From contig JALGPY010000008.1 of the NCBI GenBank assembly GCA_023055425.1, positions 22,913,359 through 22,977,358 of the forward strand: a stretch of 64,000 nt of DNA, in the 5' to 3' direction. This DNA comes from Linanthus parryae. Lineage: Eukaryota > Streptophyta > Magnoliopsida > Ericales > Polemoniaceae. The notes below the pieces were generated by a model, which saw only the letters and a list, made by a program, of their open reading frames with translations, did no database searches and had not been told where the DNA came from. Positions 30,387 to 42,623 of the stretch are shown piece after piece (position 1 is the first letter of the stretch; every line of letters begins with the position of its first letter). Both the position numbers and the translations under genes were made by a program.

Positions 30387-31945
30387 CTAGCTTTGAACCC
30401 GTGCGATGCACGGTAACATGCACCATATACATGTATAGTTAAGAATATTATTAAGTCTATTTTGATTGTGACCTTTTATTATCTCATGCAATGTTATATG
30501 ATGTAATTCCCAAAAAAAATAAGATGAATGACTGTATATTATTACTACCGTGCGCTCCATGTATTTTATCTTGGAATTCAAATAGCAATAAAAAAGATTC
30601 TAAGATATATACGCTGTTAAGTTGGGCATTCTTAGTTTGAAATGAAGGATGACATTGATATTTTATAGTCACCTCATTCAATTTCATTATATATTGTGAA
30701 TGGACTACCACAGAATACTAAAAGATTATATCAGTGAAAATGAATTAATTAGTGGACGCTTGGCTAAGATAAAGTATAAATTCTTTTACTTTTAGTACGA
30801 TCTTTGGAGCGCATCTTGCAACCTTTTTTTATCTCTCTAATAACTATGTATCTCGTCATAATTACCTCGAAATAAACCACACAAAAGGAATAAATAAAAA
30901 ATTAGAAAGCAAAAATAATACAGCAAATGAAGAAAACCCATCTCAAAAAGATAAATCGGGAACGAAGATCGAAAACCTCAGTTAACAGACATCAACTGTG
31001 AGTTTTTTTTTTAGGAACATAACGTTGTATTAGAAAAACTCTCTGTCAAAATGGTCACATGGGGAGGAGAGAACCAAACTTAAATACATTGTACTGAAAG
31101 AAAAGTTGTTGGTCCACTCGCTCATTTTAGGAACATAACGTTGTACCGAGAGTCTGTAGGCATGACTGTTGCTTTCTCTAGGAATCCACTTTCAGTGGAT
31201 GGTCTTGAAACTTCTTGTCTTCTCGATAGCTCTGTCACAAATGATTGAGTAAGTCCGGCCCTTCACCAGCACTTCATTTCTTCTGCCAACTTGGTCGATG
31301 ATGACCAGGTCATCCCCTTGCAAAGGAAACTTCAGAGCATCCCAGATCGATTGCGTGGTCAATCGCTAATTCCGTTGCTTGGTCGTTAGGAGTATTGAGT
31401 TACATGAACTTCTTTCTCTTGATTTAGTGAAATATATATATGTGAAGAGTCAACTAATTAAAAGGAAAAATTGCATTACCATTTATTAGTTATTACTATT
31501 AATAAATTGACGTGATCAAAGGAGAAGTAATCGGGACATGAATTCTTGTAAATGTGTCTAATTGTGATTTTTTTTTGAAATTGTCCGATTTTCATAAATA
31601 AAATATAAAATCATTTTAGAATTAATATAAAATCAATTAGATTCATACCATTTTAGGCGATTCGATCAATTATATATATACCATTAATATTGCCATGCAT
31701 AATATATGTATACCTTTTATACATTTGTTCTAATTTGAAGTTAGTATTTTGGGTGTTCACATTTTAGATATGATATTAATGATTGAAATTACCTTTTATA
31801 CATTGTGTTCTAAATTTAATTTCGGCGCCATTTTTAAGTTTCAACCATTTTAAATTTCAACTTGATATTAACTTTAGCAATATTTAAACTGCAATGCCAC
31901 GTGGCAATCTCTCAAGAAAACTCATTCTCAAATAGTATATATAGA
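30387..31945 (-). mobile_element. Helitron-like element, minus strand, non-autonomous
   Basis: The 3' end (minus strand) has a hairpin CCGTGC-ATC-GCACGG at 30399-30413, followed 8 bases later by CTAG at 30387-30390 and then T, the Helitron signature. A plausible 5' end is TCTATATATACTATT at 31945 (minus), preceded by A, which fits insertion between A and T. There is no helicase gene. A LINE 3' remnant is nested inside. The 5' limit is the less certain end. Confidence 0.5.
31003..31372 (-). pseudogene. L1-type LINE 3' end with RNase H-like domain
   Basis: On the minus strand a domain runs ELAIDHAIDLGCSEVSF, QGDDLVIIDQV, VKGRTYSIICDRA, then KWIPRESNSHAYRLS: the pattern of the RVT_3 RNase H-like domain found at the end of plant LINE ORF2. 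A one-base shift follows the first block and a TGA replaces a Trp before KWIPRE. The unit ends with a run of A (T run 31003-31012 on plus) and carries a duplicated end segment (AGGAACATAACGTTGTA at 31013 and 31129). It is 5'-truncated. Confidence 0.7.
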
Positions 31946-33329
31946 TATATAGATACCGTTTTACCATATTCTAGCCACCACAGTAGCATAAGCCCAATAG
32001 CTCCCTCCGAACAGATTTGCATCCCAAAGGACTTGATCTCTTCCTATCGTTGCACGACACAACGTCACCTCCGCCTTGGTCTCTCACCGTCACTCCCAGC
32101 TTGAACTTCATCTCCGTGTTTTGTCGCTGTTTTCTGCCTTCCCAGCTGCACCACAGCTTCCATCTTTTATTGTTCGCCAGCCTCATCGCCGTCTCTAGCG
32201 CGGACTCCGCCTCAAGTGTCTCAACATGATGCCACCGATCACTCGGTTGAAGTGACGTGGACACCACCGCTGACATGATGCTCAAGCAAGCAATGAAGGC
32301 TAGTCAAGCAGAGTGAATAGCGTGTAAGCCTAGGCGACATTGGAGCGGAGAAGGTTTTCGAAAGTGAATGACTCTAGCAAGTTCCTTCTAAAAATGACAT
32401 AGTAAGGGTAGGCTTCCGATAGTTACTAGTATCTTCGAGGGAGCATATTCGTACGAAAGAAAAACGAAAGTAGCTCGCTTTTCATGCAACAAGTATTGGG
32501 TTGTTTAAAACCATGGTAAGTGGCAGTGATGAATGAAGATCTTACCTAGGGCCGCTATGATATTAAACCACTACTCTATTTTTGCCCTTTTTTCGGCCAG
32601 CCGTTCCACCCACGATGACAAAGACGATGCCGCTTGAAGAAGTCCCCCATTGGGGTTCCGTACTTGTGGGGTGCGGAGAAGCATACGAAAAATGTTATAT
32701 TGCTTTGATGGTTGAATTATAAGCTACTCGTCTGTCTCCATAGTTTCGTGAACCAAGGTCCATGTCGTTGGTCGTCTAGTTCAAAGGCTTTTTACGATAT
32801 ACAAATATATTTTCTGATAGATTATGATGTTTGTGTTTTGGTGGGTCTCCGACGTGTTTTCTGTAACACCCCCGACCTCAGGGAGTAGAATACTATAGCA
32901 GACTTTTCAAGGGTGCCTTCCGCCTTGACGCGTAACGTCTTAACAAAAAGATGATCTAACAGTTTCGCAAAGAAAAGATAACAAATGAAACATAACCAAA
33001 ACAAGCATTTATATACACACCATAAGTCTGATCATACACTTACATGTCTTAATAATACAACTGTAAATAACACGTGGTCTTCTAGAATTCTCCCATTCTA
33101 ACCCACCGTTGGAACCAACAGAGATAAATACAGCAATAAGCAGACATTTCTATGGAGGTCGCCCAAAAAAAAGTACAGCGGAATTTGTATACACTTACTA
33201 CTTGTGGTTCAAACATGTTTTTACTATTCGCACAACCCAAATAGCACAGTCATTAGTGTAGTTATTCTTATTAACTTTTCTCATGTTATATCTATTTTCA
33301 GTAATCCACCAAGACAAACTATACCTTAA
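31946..33329. other. Intergenic stretch, no gene recognised
   Basis: The region has a C/T-rich part (31980-32290) with short open frames on both strands but no domain or splice-consistent gene. A segment at 32860 begins TGTAACACCCCCGA, similar to 42218, and may be an old LTR fragment; this could not be confirmed. Confidence 0.4.
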
Positions 33330-33642
33330 GGACACGTTTGATGTAAGGATAGAGAAGGGGTACATTAATAATAAAATCAGTACGGATATTCGGATTATAA
33401 CTGGTGTTTGGTGCATGGATAATTTCAAGGGAGATTCAATCCTCCATTATTATCTATATCCCCTATATGCTTAAAATCTAATCACACGATATAGGTGAGA
33501 TTGAATACTAAAGTCTTAATACATTTATTTTATAGTGGTACAAACAAACGTGTTACATAATCCTACATCTATATCAATACACCCTATAATACTGTAGGGC
33601 CCCCTGTACACCTAATTTTCAATCCCGACACCAAACGTGTCC
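33330..33642. mobile_element. Tourist-type MITE, 313 bp, TSD TAA
   Basis: Inverted ends GGACACGTTTGATGT and ACACCAAACGTGTCC with TAA on both sides (33327-33329, 33643-33645). This is the classic PIF/Harbinger MITE layout. Confidence 0.85.
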
Positions 33643-34030
33643 TAAGTGTGCAAACCCCTTACTGGATCGTCGGTCCAGAGAATAATACTAGCTGATACAG
33701 TTGGGGGCTAACTACGTCCCGACTAAAATCTCGTTGACCGGGTCTTGTATAAGACTGTTATTCAGCCAGATGTTCGGAGACAATATCAGTAGTGCATGTC
33801 CGCAGACAACATGAGTTATCTGTTTCCTCATTATTTACCTTGTCTCTATAACCAAATTTATTTTAAAAAAAAGCTAAAGCATAAAGATGCTTACCTGGTC
33901 TCTAAGTAATAGTTGTTCTGATATTAACTCCTTGTAAAGCCCATACAAATGTGAACCATCCATTACTATTTATCTTTAATTTTCAAATAAATTGCATGTC
34001 TTACAGCCCGGCGTGAATTCATAGCCCATC

Positions 34031-34260
34031 TACATAATAAGCTGCCATGGGGAATAAGTTATTCCCCAAAATGTGACATATGGAATAGCTTGTCCCCATT
34101 TACATAATAAGATGTCATCTACATAATAAGCTGCTATGGAGAATAAGCTATCACCCAAAATGTGACATGTGGAATAGCTTAACCCCATCCACATAATAGT
34201 TTGTCATGGGAAATAAGTCATTCCCAAAATGTGACATATTATATAACTTATCCCCCCATA
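34031..34260. repeat. Three diverged tandem repeats of about 75-85 bp
   Basis: Each unit starts with ACATAATA(A)G, then a TGnCATGG-like block, GAATAAGtyATTCCC, CAAAATGTGACAT and a block ending CTTnnCCCCAT. Units begin near 34032, 34120 and 34191. Confidence 0.75.
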
Positions 34261-34363
34261 TCATAAGAACCAAATACTTCATAATAAGACAATTCCAGTC
34301 ATTCAAACATAGGAAATTATCATACTTTTTTGTGGATGTGCCCTCGGAATATGCACTAGTAAT

Positions 34364-34617
34364 TACTACCTCTGTTTCTTCTCTTTCAGCTTAATTTACT
34401 TTTTGACACTATTCACTAGATCACTTTGATCTGGTGATTTGGCTAGCAAAATGATACACGAATATGATAATCTTTGTATAATCTTTTAGATTAAACTTCA
34501 CTTTACAATACTAATTGTCAAGAAAATACATCGTTTTTCCATCCAAATTACCGAATCTAAGTGACCCAGTTACGGGTAAAAAAGTCAACCTAAATTGAAA
34601 GAGAAGAAATGAAGGTA
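34364..34617. mobile_element. MITE family copy 2 (partner at 30044-30304)
   Basis: Ends TACTACCTCTGTTTCTTCTC and, on the other strand, TACCTTCATTTCTTCTCTTTC are inverted copies. The internal sequence matches the element at 30044. Confidence 0.6.
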
Positions 34618-34943
34618 TTGCACTTAGACTTCAAAAGTTTGGCAACTTTGCAGTCTGGTCCTTTTTGTGAGTCGTTGCCCTAAATGACCTATACTCAGAA
34701 TTAGTGAGCTTTGGTGTCAACCAAGGGTTGGCACACTTCAATATACCACATTTAGAGAACCATTACTTACAAGTTGGTGAAATTACCAAATTGCTCCTTT
34801 TCAGCCAACTTAGCTGAAAGGTAACACTTCCACAGCTTGGTACACAAAGAAACAGAACCAATCTAAGGTCAAGGTAAATCGATTTTCTCAAGAATTGAAT
34901 TAAATGCCCATGACCAACTTGGAGATGTTAACTATATCATGAA

Positions 34944-35091
34944 CTACACATTTGGAGGGATTTTACCCTCCTCAGGGCTGCTACTTAGAGTTTGATTATC
35001 TCCTAAACTGTCCAGCTCTACACATTTGGAGGGATTTTACCCTCCTCAGGGCTGCTACTTAGGGTATGATTATCTCCTAAACTGTAAAAGA
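34944..35091. repeat. Perfect-period 74-bp tandem duplication
   Basis: CTACACATTTGGAGGGATTT starts at 34944 and again at 35018. The two copies differ at only a few bases. Confidence 0.9.
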
Positions 35092-35233
35092 CCAGCTCAA
35101 GCTACTATTGGGTTAATTGAAGAGTTTAGGCATGCTCTAAACATAGCAACAAGATTCTTTCAATTCTAAAGAAGGATTAAAGAGTTATAGGGGTTTGAAA
35201 CTGGCAGTTTATGTTTTGGAAATTCTGCACTTA

Positions 35234-35612
35234 GGCTCTGTTTGGTTCGCAGTACAATGTTTTACAAGGGAAAATATTTTACGCGTAAAATGTTTTGTGC
35301 GAAAAAAGCTTTCCCTGCAATTATTTTTTCTCGTGTTTGGTTGAATCTTGCCAAAACAGTGGGCTGTGACGGAAGTGGCAGTGATGGGTGGCGGTGATGG
35401 TTCGTGGTGGAGGTAGGTGGTAGTGGTGGTGGAGGTGTGAGAATGAGTTGTGCTCCTTCACTCTCCGGAAAATGGCTTACGAATTTGAAATGTGTAAATC
35501 ATTTTACATCATTTGAGGGAAAACATTTTACCTCCAACCAAACATCACCAAAACACCAAAACAAGGTAAAATATTTTACAGGAAAATGTTTTACCACCAA
35601 CCAAACGGAGCC
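35234..35612. mobile_element. Tourist-type MITE, 379 bp, TSD TTA
   Basis: Ends GGCTCTGTTTGGTT and AACCAAACGGAGCC are inverted, flanked by TTA at 35231-35233 and 35613-35615. The inside has runs related to GTAAAATATTTTAC. It abuts the copia insertion site 5 bases further on. Confidence 0.87.
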
Positions 35613-35625
35613 TTAGTGTAATTTC

Positions 35626-36142
35626 TGAAAGAAATCAAAGATTTCTTCAAACAGATAACAAGAAGATAGATTAAAACCCAGAAATCATGAAGAACAAAAA
35701 AGATTTCATGATTCAATTTTGACAGAGCTTCGCCACAAATTCATCAGAGAAGCTTAGAAGACCTTAGAGCCTCAACAGAGGGCTTATATGCAGAGGAAAT
35801 CAAACGGTCTTATTTATGACCGTTTGATCAGATAGAAAAGATCTCAGCCATTCACAAGAATGGCTTAATTACATAACTGACACAGACTTTTGAGAATTGT
35901 ATTAGGACACAGAGACTTTGAGAGTTATAAAGATGTCTAAATGAATAGCAGATTGAACCTTCAACTCTTGTTAAATTAGACTCTGGCCAGGAATGCTTCA
36001 AATCTTTGCAACCAGCACCATTCTTCATCAACCATCAACACTGCAACTCTTCAATTCCTTAGCAGCAACAAATCTTTATCAACACTTCATCTTTTCTGCA
36101 ACACTTCATCTTTTCTGCAACTTTTCTTCATGTCTGCTAATA
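35626..36142 (-). repeat. 3' LTR of the copia element
   Basis: It matches 40631-41151. On the plus strand it begins TGAAAGAAATC and ends GTCTGCTAATA. It contains a two-copy run of ACTTCATCTTTTCTGCAAC. A polypurine tract (GTTTGAGGGAGGG on the minus strand, 36143-36155) lies directly inside it. Confidence 0.9.
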
Positions 36143-36155
36143 CCCTCCCTCAAAC

Positions 36156-39100
36156 TCATGGTGGTTGAACCATGAGTTTGTCTTTGATGTGGACAAAGGT
36201 GGTTGTAGGCAAACCCTTGGTGAATATGTCTCCTAGCTGATCTACAGATGAAACATATTGAACCAGTAAATGTTTTCTTAAAACTTTTTCTCTAACAAAA
36301 TGATAATCTAATTCAATATGTTTAGTTCTAGCATGCATGATTGGATTAGCAGACATAAGAATAGCAGAAGTGTTGTCACAGTAAAGAGTGGGAGTCTCAT
36401 GAAGAAAAATGTATAAATCTTTAAGTAACATTTGAAACCAGTAAAGTTCAGCAGAAGCAGTAGCTAGAGATCTATATTCAGCTTCACTAGATGATCTAGC
36501 AACTGTAGGTTGCTTTTTAGCACCCCAGTGTATAGCATTGTTACCAAGAAAACACAACAAAACCACTTGTGCTTCTTCTGTCAGTTGGGTTACCAGCCCA
36601 ATCTGAATCAGAATAGGCATGTAAGTTAAGAGAGCTAGAGTGATACAAAATGCCATGTGTGAGAGTGCCTTGGAGATACCTGAGAATCCTTTTGGCTCCT
36701 GGCATATGAGTGTTTGTAGGTTGATGCATAAATTGACATAAAGTGTTAACAGAGAAAGCAATATCAGGTCTAGAAAAATTTAAGTATTGAAGAGCACCTA
36801 GTAGTTGTCTGTAAGGAGTAGGATCAGCAAGAACTTCACCATCATTAATGTGAAATTTTACACCATATGCAGTAGGAGTAGAACAAGATTTACAATGTTG
36901 CATGTTGAATCTTTGAAGTAAGTCAATAATGTATTTGTGTTGATGCATGAAAATTCCATGATGACTTCTTTGAATTTGTAAACCCAGAAAGTAAGTCAAA
37001 TCACCAAGATCAGTCATTTCAAATTCAATGTGCAACTTGGAAATTAGAGAGTTGGTGCCTTTAGTATCATTTCCAGAAAGTATAATGTCATCCACATATA
37101 GTAATAAAATTGTTATGCCATCACAAGTTTTCTTGGTGAAAAGAGAAGAATCAGCACCAGATTGAGTAAAACCCAGAGACATGATGTAACTTGTGAATCT
37201 CTCAAACCAAGCTCTAGCAGCTTGTTTGAGACCATAAATGGACTTGTGCAATTTACAGACATAATTTGGATAAAGGGGGTGTTTGAAACCAAGAGGTTGT
37301 TGCATATAAACATTTTCTTTCAAATAACCATGCAGAAAAGCATTTTTGACATCTAATTGTTTTAATGGCTAATTGAAATGTGCAGCAAGAGCAAGAATTG
37401 TTCTAACAGTAGCATGTTTCACCACTGGACTGAAAGTTTCATCATAATCAGTGCCTGAATTTTGATGAAACCCTTTTGCAACCAATCTAGCTTTATTTAT
37501 AGATATGGTGCCATCTGGGTTATATTTTATCCTGAAGACCCATTTATTCCCCACAATATTAGCATTATGAGGAGGAGGAACTAGGGTCCAGGTGTTTTGA
37601 TGTGTGAGGCTTTGAAACTCATCAGTCATTGCACTTAGCCACTGTGAGTGTTTCGTGGACTCATTGAAACAAGTAGGTTCATAATTAGAAGCTAAAGAGG
37701 AGTTACCAGTGTTAGCTGAGTACCCAAATTGTTTTTTCTTTATGATACCTGAGTTGCTTCTAGTCTGCATAGGGTGTTCACTGACAGTAGTAGTGACTGA
37801 AGATGGTGCAGGTACCATGCCAACAGGTGGCTGCAGCTCTGCATTGTCCTTTGACACCTCAACTGGAGTGTCATGCCATTGTGCTGACCCAGGTGTAGTA
37901 TTGTTCTCATCAGTGTTCATATCATCAGTTATGGTAGGTGGCATAAGATCAAGTGTAGTCTGTAATGAAGGTGGCATTGGATCTGGATCAGATAAAACAA
38001 GAAGATTAGTGTTGTAAGAATTTAAATCAGAAATGGAAGAGCCTGCAGAATTAGAAGAGTCATGATATGGAAACAGTTCTTCATTGAAGATAACATATCT
38101 GCTAATGTAGAAATTTTGATTTGATTTATCATGACACAAGTAGCCTTTGTTATTATCTGCATAACCCAAAAAAATGCACATTTTGGTTCTAGCATCAAGT
38201 TTGGAAGAGTTGTAATGTCTTGAGTATGGATAGAAAGCACAACCAAATATTTTGAATCTAGAGTAATCAGGTTTAATTTTGCATAGCAGTTCCCAAGGAG
38301 ATTTGTTGTGAGTGTTTTTACTAGGCATGCAATTAATGAGATAAACAGCAGTTGGCATTGCATGATACCAAAAATGTTTAGGTAATCTAGCATGTTCAAG
38401 AAGAGTGACAGCAGTTTTAACAATGTGTCTATGTTTTCTTTCAGAAACCCCATTTTGTTGTGGAGTGTGTGGACAACTCTTTTGATGAACAATGCCATGT
38501 GATGAAAGAAAAGAAGTAAACAAATAGGAAGTATATTTTTCACCTCCATCACTTCTTAGAATTTTGATAGGTTTACCAATTTGTTTTTCAACAAGTAACT
38601 TAAATTTAAGAAACACAACAGTAAGATCAGATTTAGCATGAAGAGGAAAGATCCAAGTGAATCTAGACATATCATCAATAAAAAGCACATATTATCTATA
38701 GCCATGTAAAGCTTTAGTACTAGAAGGACCCCAAACATCAGTGTGTATGAGTTGCAAAGGATCATTAACAGCAGTAGTAGACTTCTTGTAGGGAAGTCTA
38801 GACATTTTACCCTTCAAGCATTGTTCACACATTGCATCAGAGTGAATATCAGAGAGTTGCAAATTATTACAAACAGAAGAACTAGTAATAAAGATAAGTT
38901 TCATCACTTCCTCAGAAGGATGACCCAATCTAGCATGCCAGATGAGATTAGATACTTTCTTTCCTAAATAAGTATGCTTTGACTTTGACTGGTATGGACT
39001 TTGACTTTGACTGTGACTTGGGCTGAGACCTTGCTCTTGACCTTGACTTTTGAAAGGATGAGTGTAAATGGGGTAAAGCCCACTCTGACCTTGGTAGAGA

Positions 39101-39972
39101 ATGGTGCCCTGAGCTTTGTCCTGAATATAGAATGAATCAGAATCAAAGTAAAAAGAACAGTTGTGTTGAAGACACATTTGATAAACAGAAAGAAGATTTG
39201 CAGACAATTGAGGTACATGAAGAGTATTAGGTAAATGAAAAACAGATGAAGAGGTTTGAAGAGTAGCAGTACCAGTGTGAGAAATGGGGACAGATTGACC
39301 ATTACCAACAGAGACTTGATCATTACCAGTGTAGTTGTCAACCAGAGAGAAAGACTTTAAATCAGCAGTCATGTGGTTTGTTGCACCAGAGTCACTCAAC
39401 CAATAATTATTAGCAATAGCAGAGGGATTATCAATGGAACCAGGGTTCTCAGTGTAAGGAGTGGTTTGAGTCACAACATTCATAGCAGTTAATTGAGTTG
39501 GAGGCTTTTTACCCTGATAGGCATGATCCATTATGTGCCAACAATCCAAAGCAGAATGATAGTCATAACCACATATTTGACAAGTGACACGTGGTTTTCC
39601 ATTTCCTCTTCCTCCTCTACCTCTACCATTTCCAAAGGAGTTGTTATAACTTCCAGCATTGTAAGAGTAATTAGACTGTTGGTTCCCATAACTATTGTTC
39701 CAATTAGACCTACCTCCAGAGGTTTTGCCACCTCTTGAGTAGCCAGAACTGCCTCCCCTAGGGTTTTCAGACCCTTGGTTACTCATTCTGTTCATTCCAC
39801 GACCAGAATTGAGATTTGGAGAATAGTTAGGGTTTTGATTAAAATTATTTCCTCTACCAATACCATTGTTATAGCCATTTCCACGACCTCTACCAGGGTT
39901 AGGGTTGTTAACATGACTCATAAAAGCAGAAGCAGACATATTAGACACATGAGAAACTTGAGATTCAAACAT
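36156..39972 (-). pseudogene. copia pol (protease, integrase, RT, RNase H) with stops and a frameshift
   Basis: The reading frame runs from the gag stop at 39976 to TGA at 36156. It has a zinc knuckle CQICGYDYHSALDC, protease DSGATNHM, a GAG-pre-integrase region with IWHARLGHPS, and an integrase core (VLFIDDMSRFTWIF, ILRSDGGEKY, QQNGVSERK). RT has ARLVAKGFHQ, ALTHQNTWTLVPP upstream, and LLLYVDDIILSG; RNase H has SSSEAEYRSLA, TLYCDNTSAI and KHIELDYHFVREK. Breaks: TAA at 38692-38694 in the integrase, TAG near 37369 at the start of RT (a Trp in the family), and an extra T near 36555 in RNase H. Each is a one-base change. Confidence 0.9.
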
Positions 39973-39975
39973 TTG

Positions 39976-40617
39976 TTATTCAGCAAGGAGTAAGACATGG
40001 AGATCTTCAACAGTCATGAAATCAGTATTAGCATGAATACGCAGAGATATCCGAAAGGTGTTATATTCAGGAGGCAAACCATTCAGAATATAAACAATCA
40101 TATCCTCATCATTCACAGGACTACAAGCAGCAACAAGTTTATCCCTTAGGGTTTTATTTTTTTTCATATAGAGGTCAATGCTATCAGAGTTCTTCTTCAA
40201 CGACTGGAGATCAGATTTAAGTTGAATAACATTTGAACGAGTCAAAGAGGCATACCGATTTTCCAGAGCTTGCCAAACAGATCTAGAGGTGGTCTTACCA
40301 ATGACTTGTATGAGAGCTTCTTGTGTGAGAGTAGCCGTCAGGAGAGTAAGAACGGCTTGATCTTGAGTAACCCAAGCGACGTATGCCGGATTAGGGTTTG
40401 ACTCGCCGGTATCACCAACGGGTGGAAGCTGTTCCGGCGGACATGCAATCGAACCGTCAACATACCCGTAGAGATTTTGTGTTTTTAGCAGAGAGGAGAT
40501 TTGAAATTTCCAAAGGATATAGTTGGTGTTATCCAACTTGAAAGGAATCAACTGATCTATGTTTGAGAGAAGGTAAAAAGGGTTCAAAGAACCAGAAGAG
40601 GGATTTGATAGAGCCAT
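39976..40617 (-). CDS. copia gag (UBN2/retrotransposon gag type)
   Basis: 213 residues from ATG 40617, only 13 bases past the 5' LTR, to TAA 39976. It has the copia N-terminal block FKLDNTNYILWKFQISSLL, a CPPEQLPP segment, and the gag helical region VWQALENRYASLTRSNVIQL, then DMIVYILNGLPPEYNTF. The next in-frame codons continue straight into the Asn/Gly-rich region before the zinc knuckle, so the TAA is a point change in what was one gag-pol frame. Confidence 0.9.
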   Translation of the reverse strand: MALSNPSSGSLNPFYLLSNIDQLIPFKLDNTNYILWKFQISSLLKTQNLYGYVDGSIACPPEQLPPVGDTGESNPNPAYVAWVTQDQAVLTLLTATLTQEALIQVIGKTTSRSVWQALENRYASLTRSNVIQLKSDLQSLKKNSDSIDLYMKKNKTLRDKLVAACSPVNDEDMIVYILNGLPPEYNTFRISLRIHANTDFMTVEDLHVLLLAE

Positions 40618-40618
40618 G

Positions 40619-40630
40619 GCTCTAATACCA
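40619..40630 (-). other. Primer binding site (initiator Met tRNA type)
   Basis: On the minus strand TGGTATTAGAGC follows the 5' LTR without a gap; it differs at one base from the plant tRNA-iMet complement TGGTATCAGAGC. Confidence 0.85.
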
Positions 40631-41151
40631 TGAAAGAAATCAAAGATTTCTTCAAACAGATAACAAGAAGATAGATTAAAACCCAGAAATCATGAAGAAC
40701 AACAAAGATTTCATGATTCAATTTTGACAGAGCTTCGCTACAAATTCATCACAGAAGCTTAGAAGACCTTAGAGCCTCAACAGAGGGCTTATATGCAGAG
40801 GAAATCAAACGGTCTTATTTATGACCGTTTTATCAGATAGAAAAGATCTCAGCCATTCACAAGAATGGCTTAATTACATTACTGGCACAGAACTTTTGAG
40901 AATTGTATTAGGACACAGAGACTTTGAGAGATTTTATAAAGAAGTCTAAATGAATAGCAGATTGAACCTTCAACTCTTGTTAAATTAGACTCTGGCCAGG
41001 AATGCTTCAAATCTTTGCAACCAGCACCATTCTTCATCAACCATCAACATTGTAACTCTTCAATTCTTTAGCAGCAACAAATCTTTATCAACACTTCATC
41101 TTTTCTGCAACACTTCATTTTTTCTGCAACTTTTCTTCATGTCTGCTAATG
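40631..41151 (-). repeat. 5' LTR of the copia element
   Basis: Partner of 35626-36142, slightly longer because of a few small insertions. It would hold the promoter for the minus-strand transcript. I see no strong TATA box beyond A/T-rich segments near 40940. Confidence 0.9.
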
Positions 41152-41156
41152 ATTTC

Positions 41157-42620
41157 TTCATCTTTTCTAAACTAGTTTAACCCAGTGCTTTGAGCTCTAA
41201 TCTGACCCAGCTAGTGTGTGCTTGATTCACTTAAACCACTTGGAAATGATAAACCTAGGTACAGGTAGTACCTCCCAAGATCAAGAACTGATAAGGATAA
41301 TCAAACTGAAACTTGGCAGAAACTGCAAGAATTTGGCTTTCAAACCCAGGCTACACTTGCAACAGATTTTGAAATAGATTTAGATGCACCTAGGGAAAGA
41401 GTTGGGAGCTCCAATTCAGATGATTACACAGCCCACACTGCCCTGTGTTCAGAGATCCAATTAGCTCCCAAAACCCTAATCAATACAGCAAGATATAGGA
41501 ACTTCAAAGGAGGTAGAAATTGTCAAGTTTATGGGTTTGAAGCATGACAACTCTGTTGATCATGCAAGAACGTGATCATATGATCAAAGTACCACCTAAA
41601 ACCTACTGGAATTAACAGAGAGAGACTCAAGGAATCCACAGCCAAAACCCCTAACCCATACATGCAACAAGGAAGCAGCAATTTGGTCAAGAACATGGCT
41701 CAACGATGGCTGAGAGCCATCAAACAAGAATCAAATGCAATTATGGGCTGGTTTCAGGGACTTAGACTTGTCTACTAACATGCAAGGACTCTGCGGGGAC
41801 AAGCAGAATCAGTAATACCCAAGAATTGAGTAAAATACCAATTTTTCGACGAGTATGCAGTTTTCGGCGAAGCTAACTGCAGAATCTGGGGAGCCTTGAG
41901 GAAAACGACGAATTGAGCCCTCCATCTAGGTTTTCTCGACTCCCTGAACTGCCAAGAGCACGATTACATGGTTCAGTTCACCCAAAAAGCAAACTAGAAG
42001 TAGAATTGAAGAGAAGAAGAAGATCAGAGCATGCAAGCCTTACCGAGAAATGCGACTGATTGATAAGTTGCTGTGTAACACCCTGCAAATTTTTATAGTG
42101 TCAAATGGTCATAAATAAAAAATCTGATTCAGTAGTGTAAAGTACTTGTGTTGTAGTATTGCTGACATCTTATTAGCAAGAAATGCTTGGAGGGTGAACA
42201 CATATTGGGGTAGTAATGTAACACCCCCGATTTCCAGAGGAGTCGGAGACCGGGTGGTGCCCCCTGTACAGGGGATTTACCCTTTCGTACAAGGGTGGTA
42301 ACAACAAACATGTGAAAAGAAACATCCACCTATTGATTTAAATTACACGATAACATTGTCCATGGCTAAGTCCAAACGGGACAACAAGCCTAGCTGACGA
42401 GGTACAATTAAGTAAACAAGTCCACTGGTCATTCGGTATTGAATTAGAGACAAAAAGGTACAATTAAGGTGTTAATGTACATGAAGAATTTAGTAATCAT
42501 GAATCCCATAATATCAACATCGCACAAAAGAAGCTGACGAGGTACTTTTTCTAACAAAAATGTAGCATGGCATTACATAAACAGCAAAATGTGCCTAGTA
42601 GTTTTCATAACTATCTCGGT
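41157..42620. other. Intergenic stretch, no gene recognised
   Basis: No open frame with a recognisable domain. TGTAACACCC occurs at about 42073 and 42219, reminiscent of some gypsy LTR starts, but no partner LTR, PBS or coding region was found. Confidence 0.4.
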
Positions 42621-42623
42621 GTC

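Larger units (their letters stand above)
35626..41151 (-). mobile_element. Full-length Ty1/copia retrotransposon, minus strand, TSD ATTTC
   Basis: Two LTRs of about 520 bp (35626-36142 and 40631-41151) flank a gag-pol region in the order gag, protease, integrase, RT, RNase H, which is the copia order. ATTTC is duplicated at 35621-35625 and 41152-41156. The LTRs differ at roughly a dozen or more sites by eye, suggesting a fairly recent insertion. Three in-frame stops and one frameshift make it non-autonomous now. Confidence 0.93.

Noticed and set aside
32862..33000. TGTAACACCCCCGA start, similar to 42219
   Set aside because: Looks like a gypsy LTR start but no second LTR, PBS or coding region could be matched; kept only as a remark.
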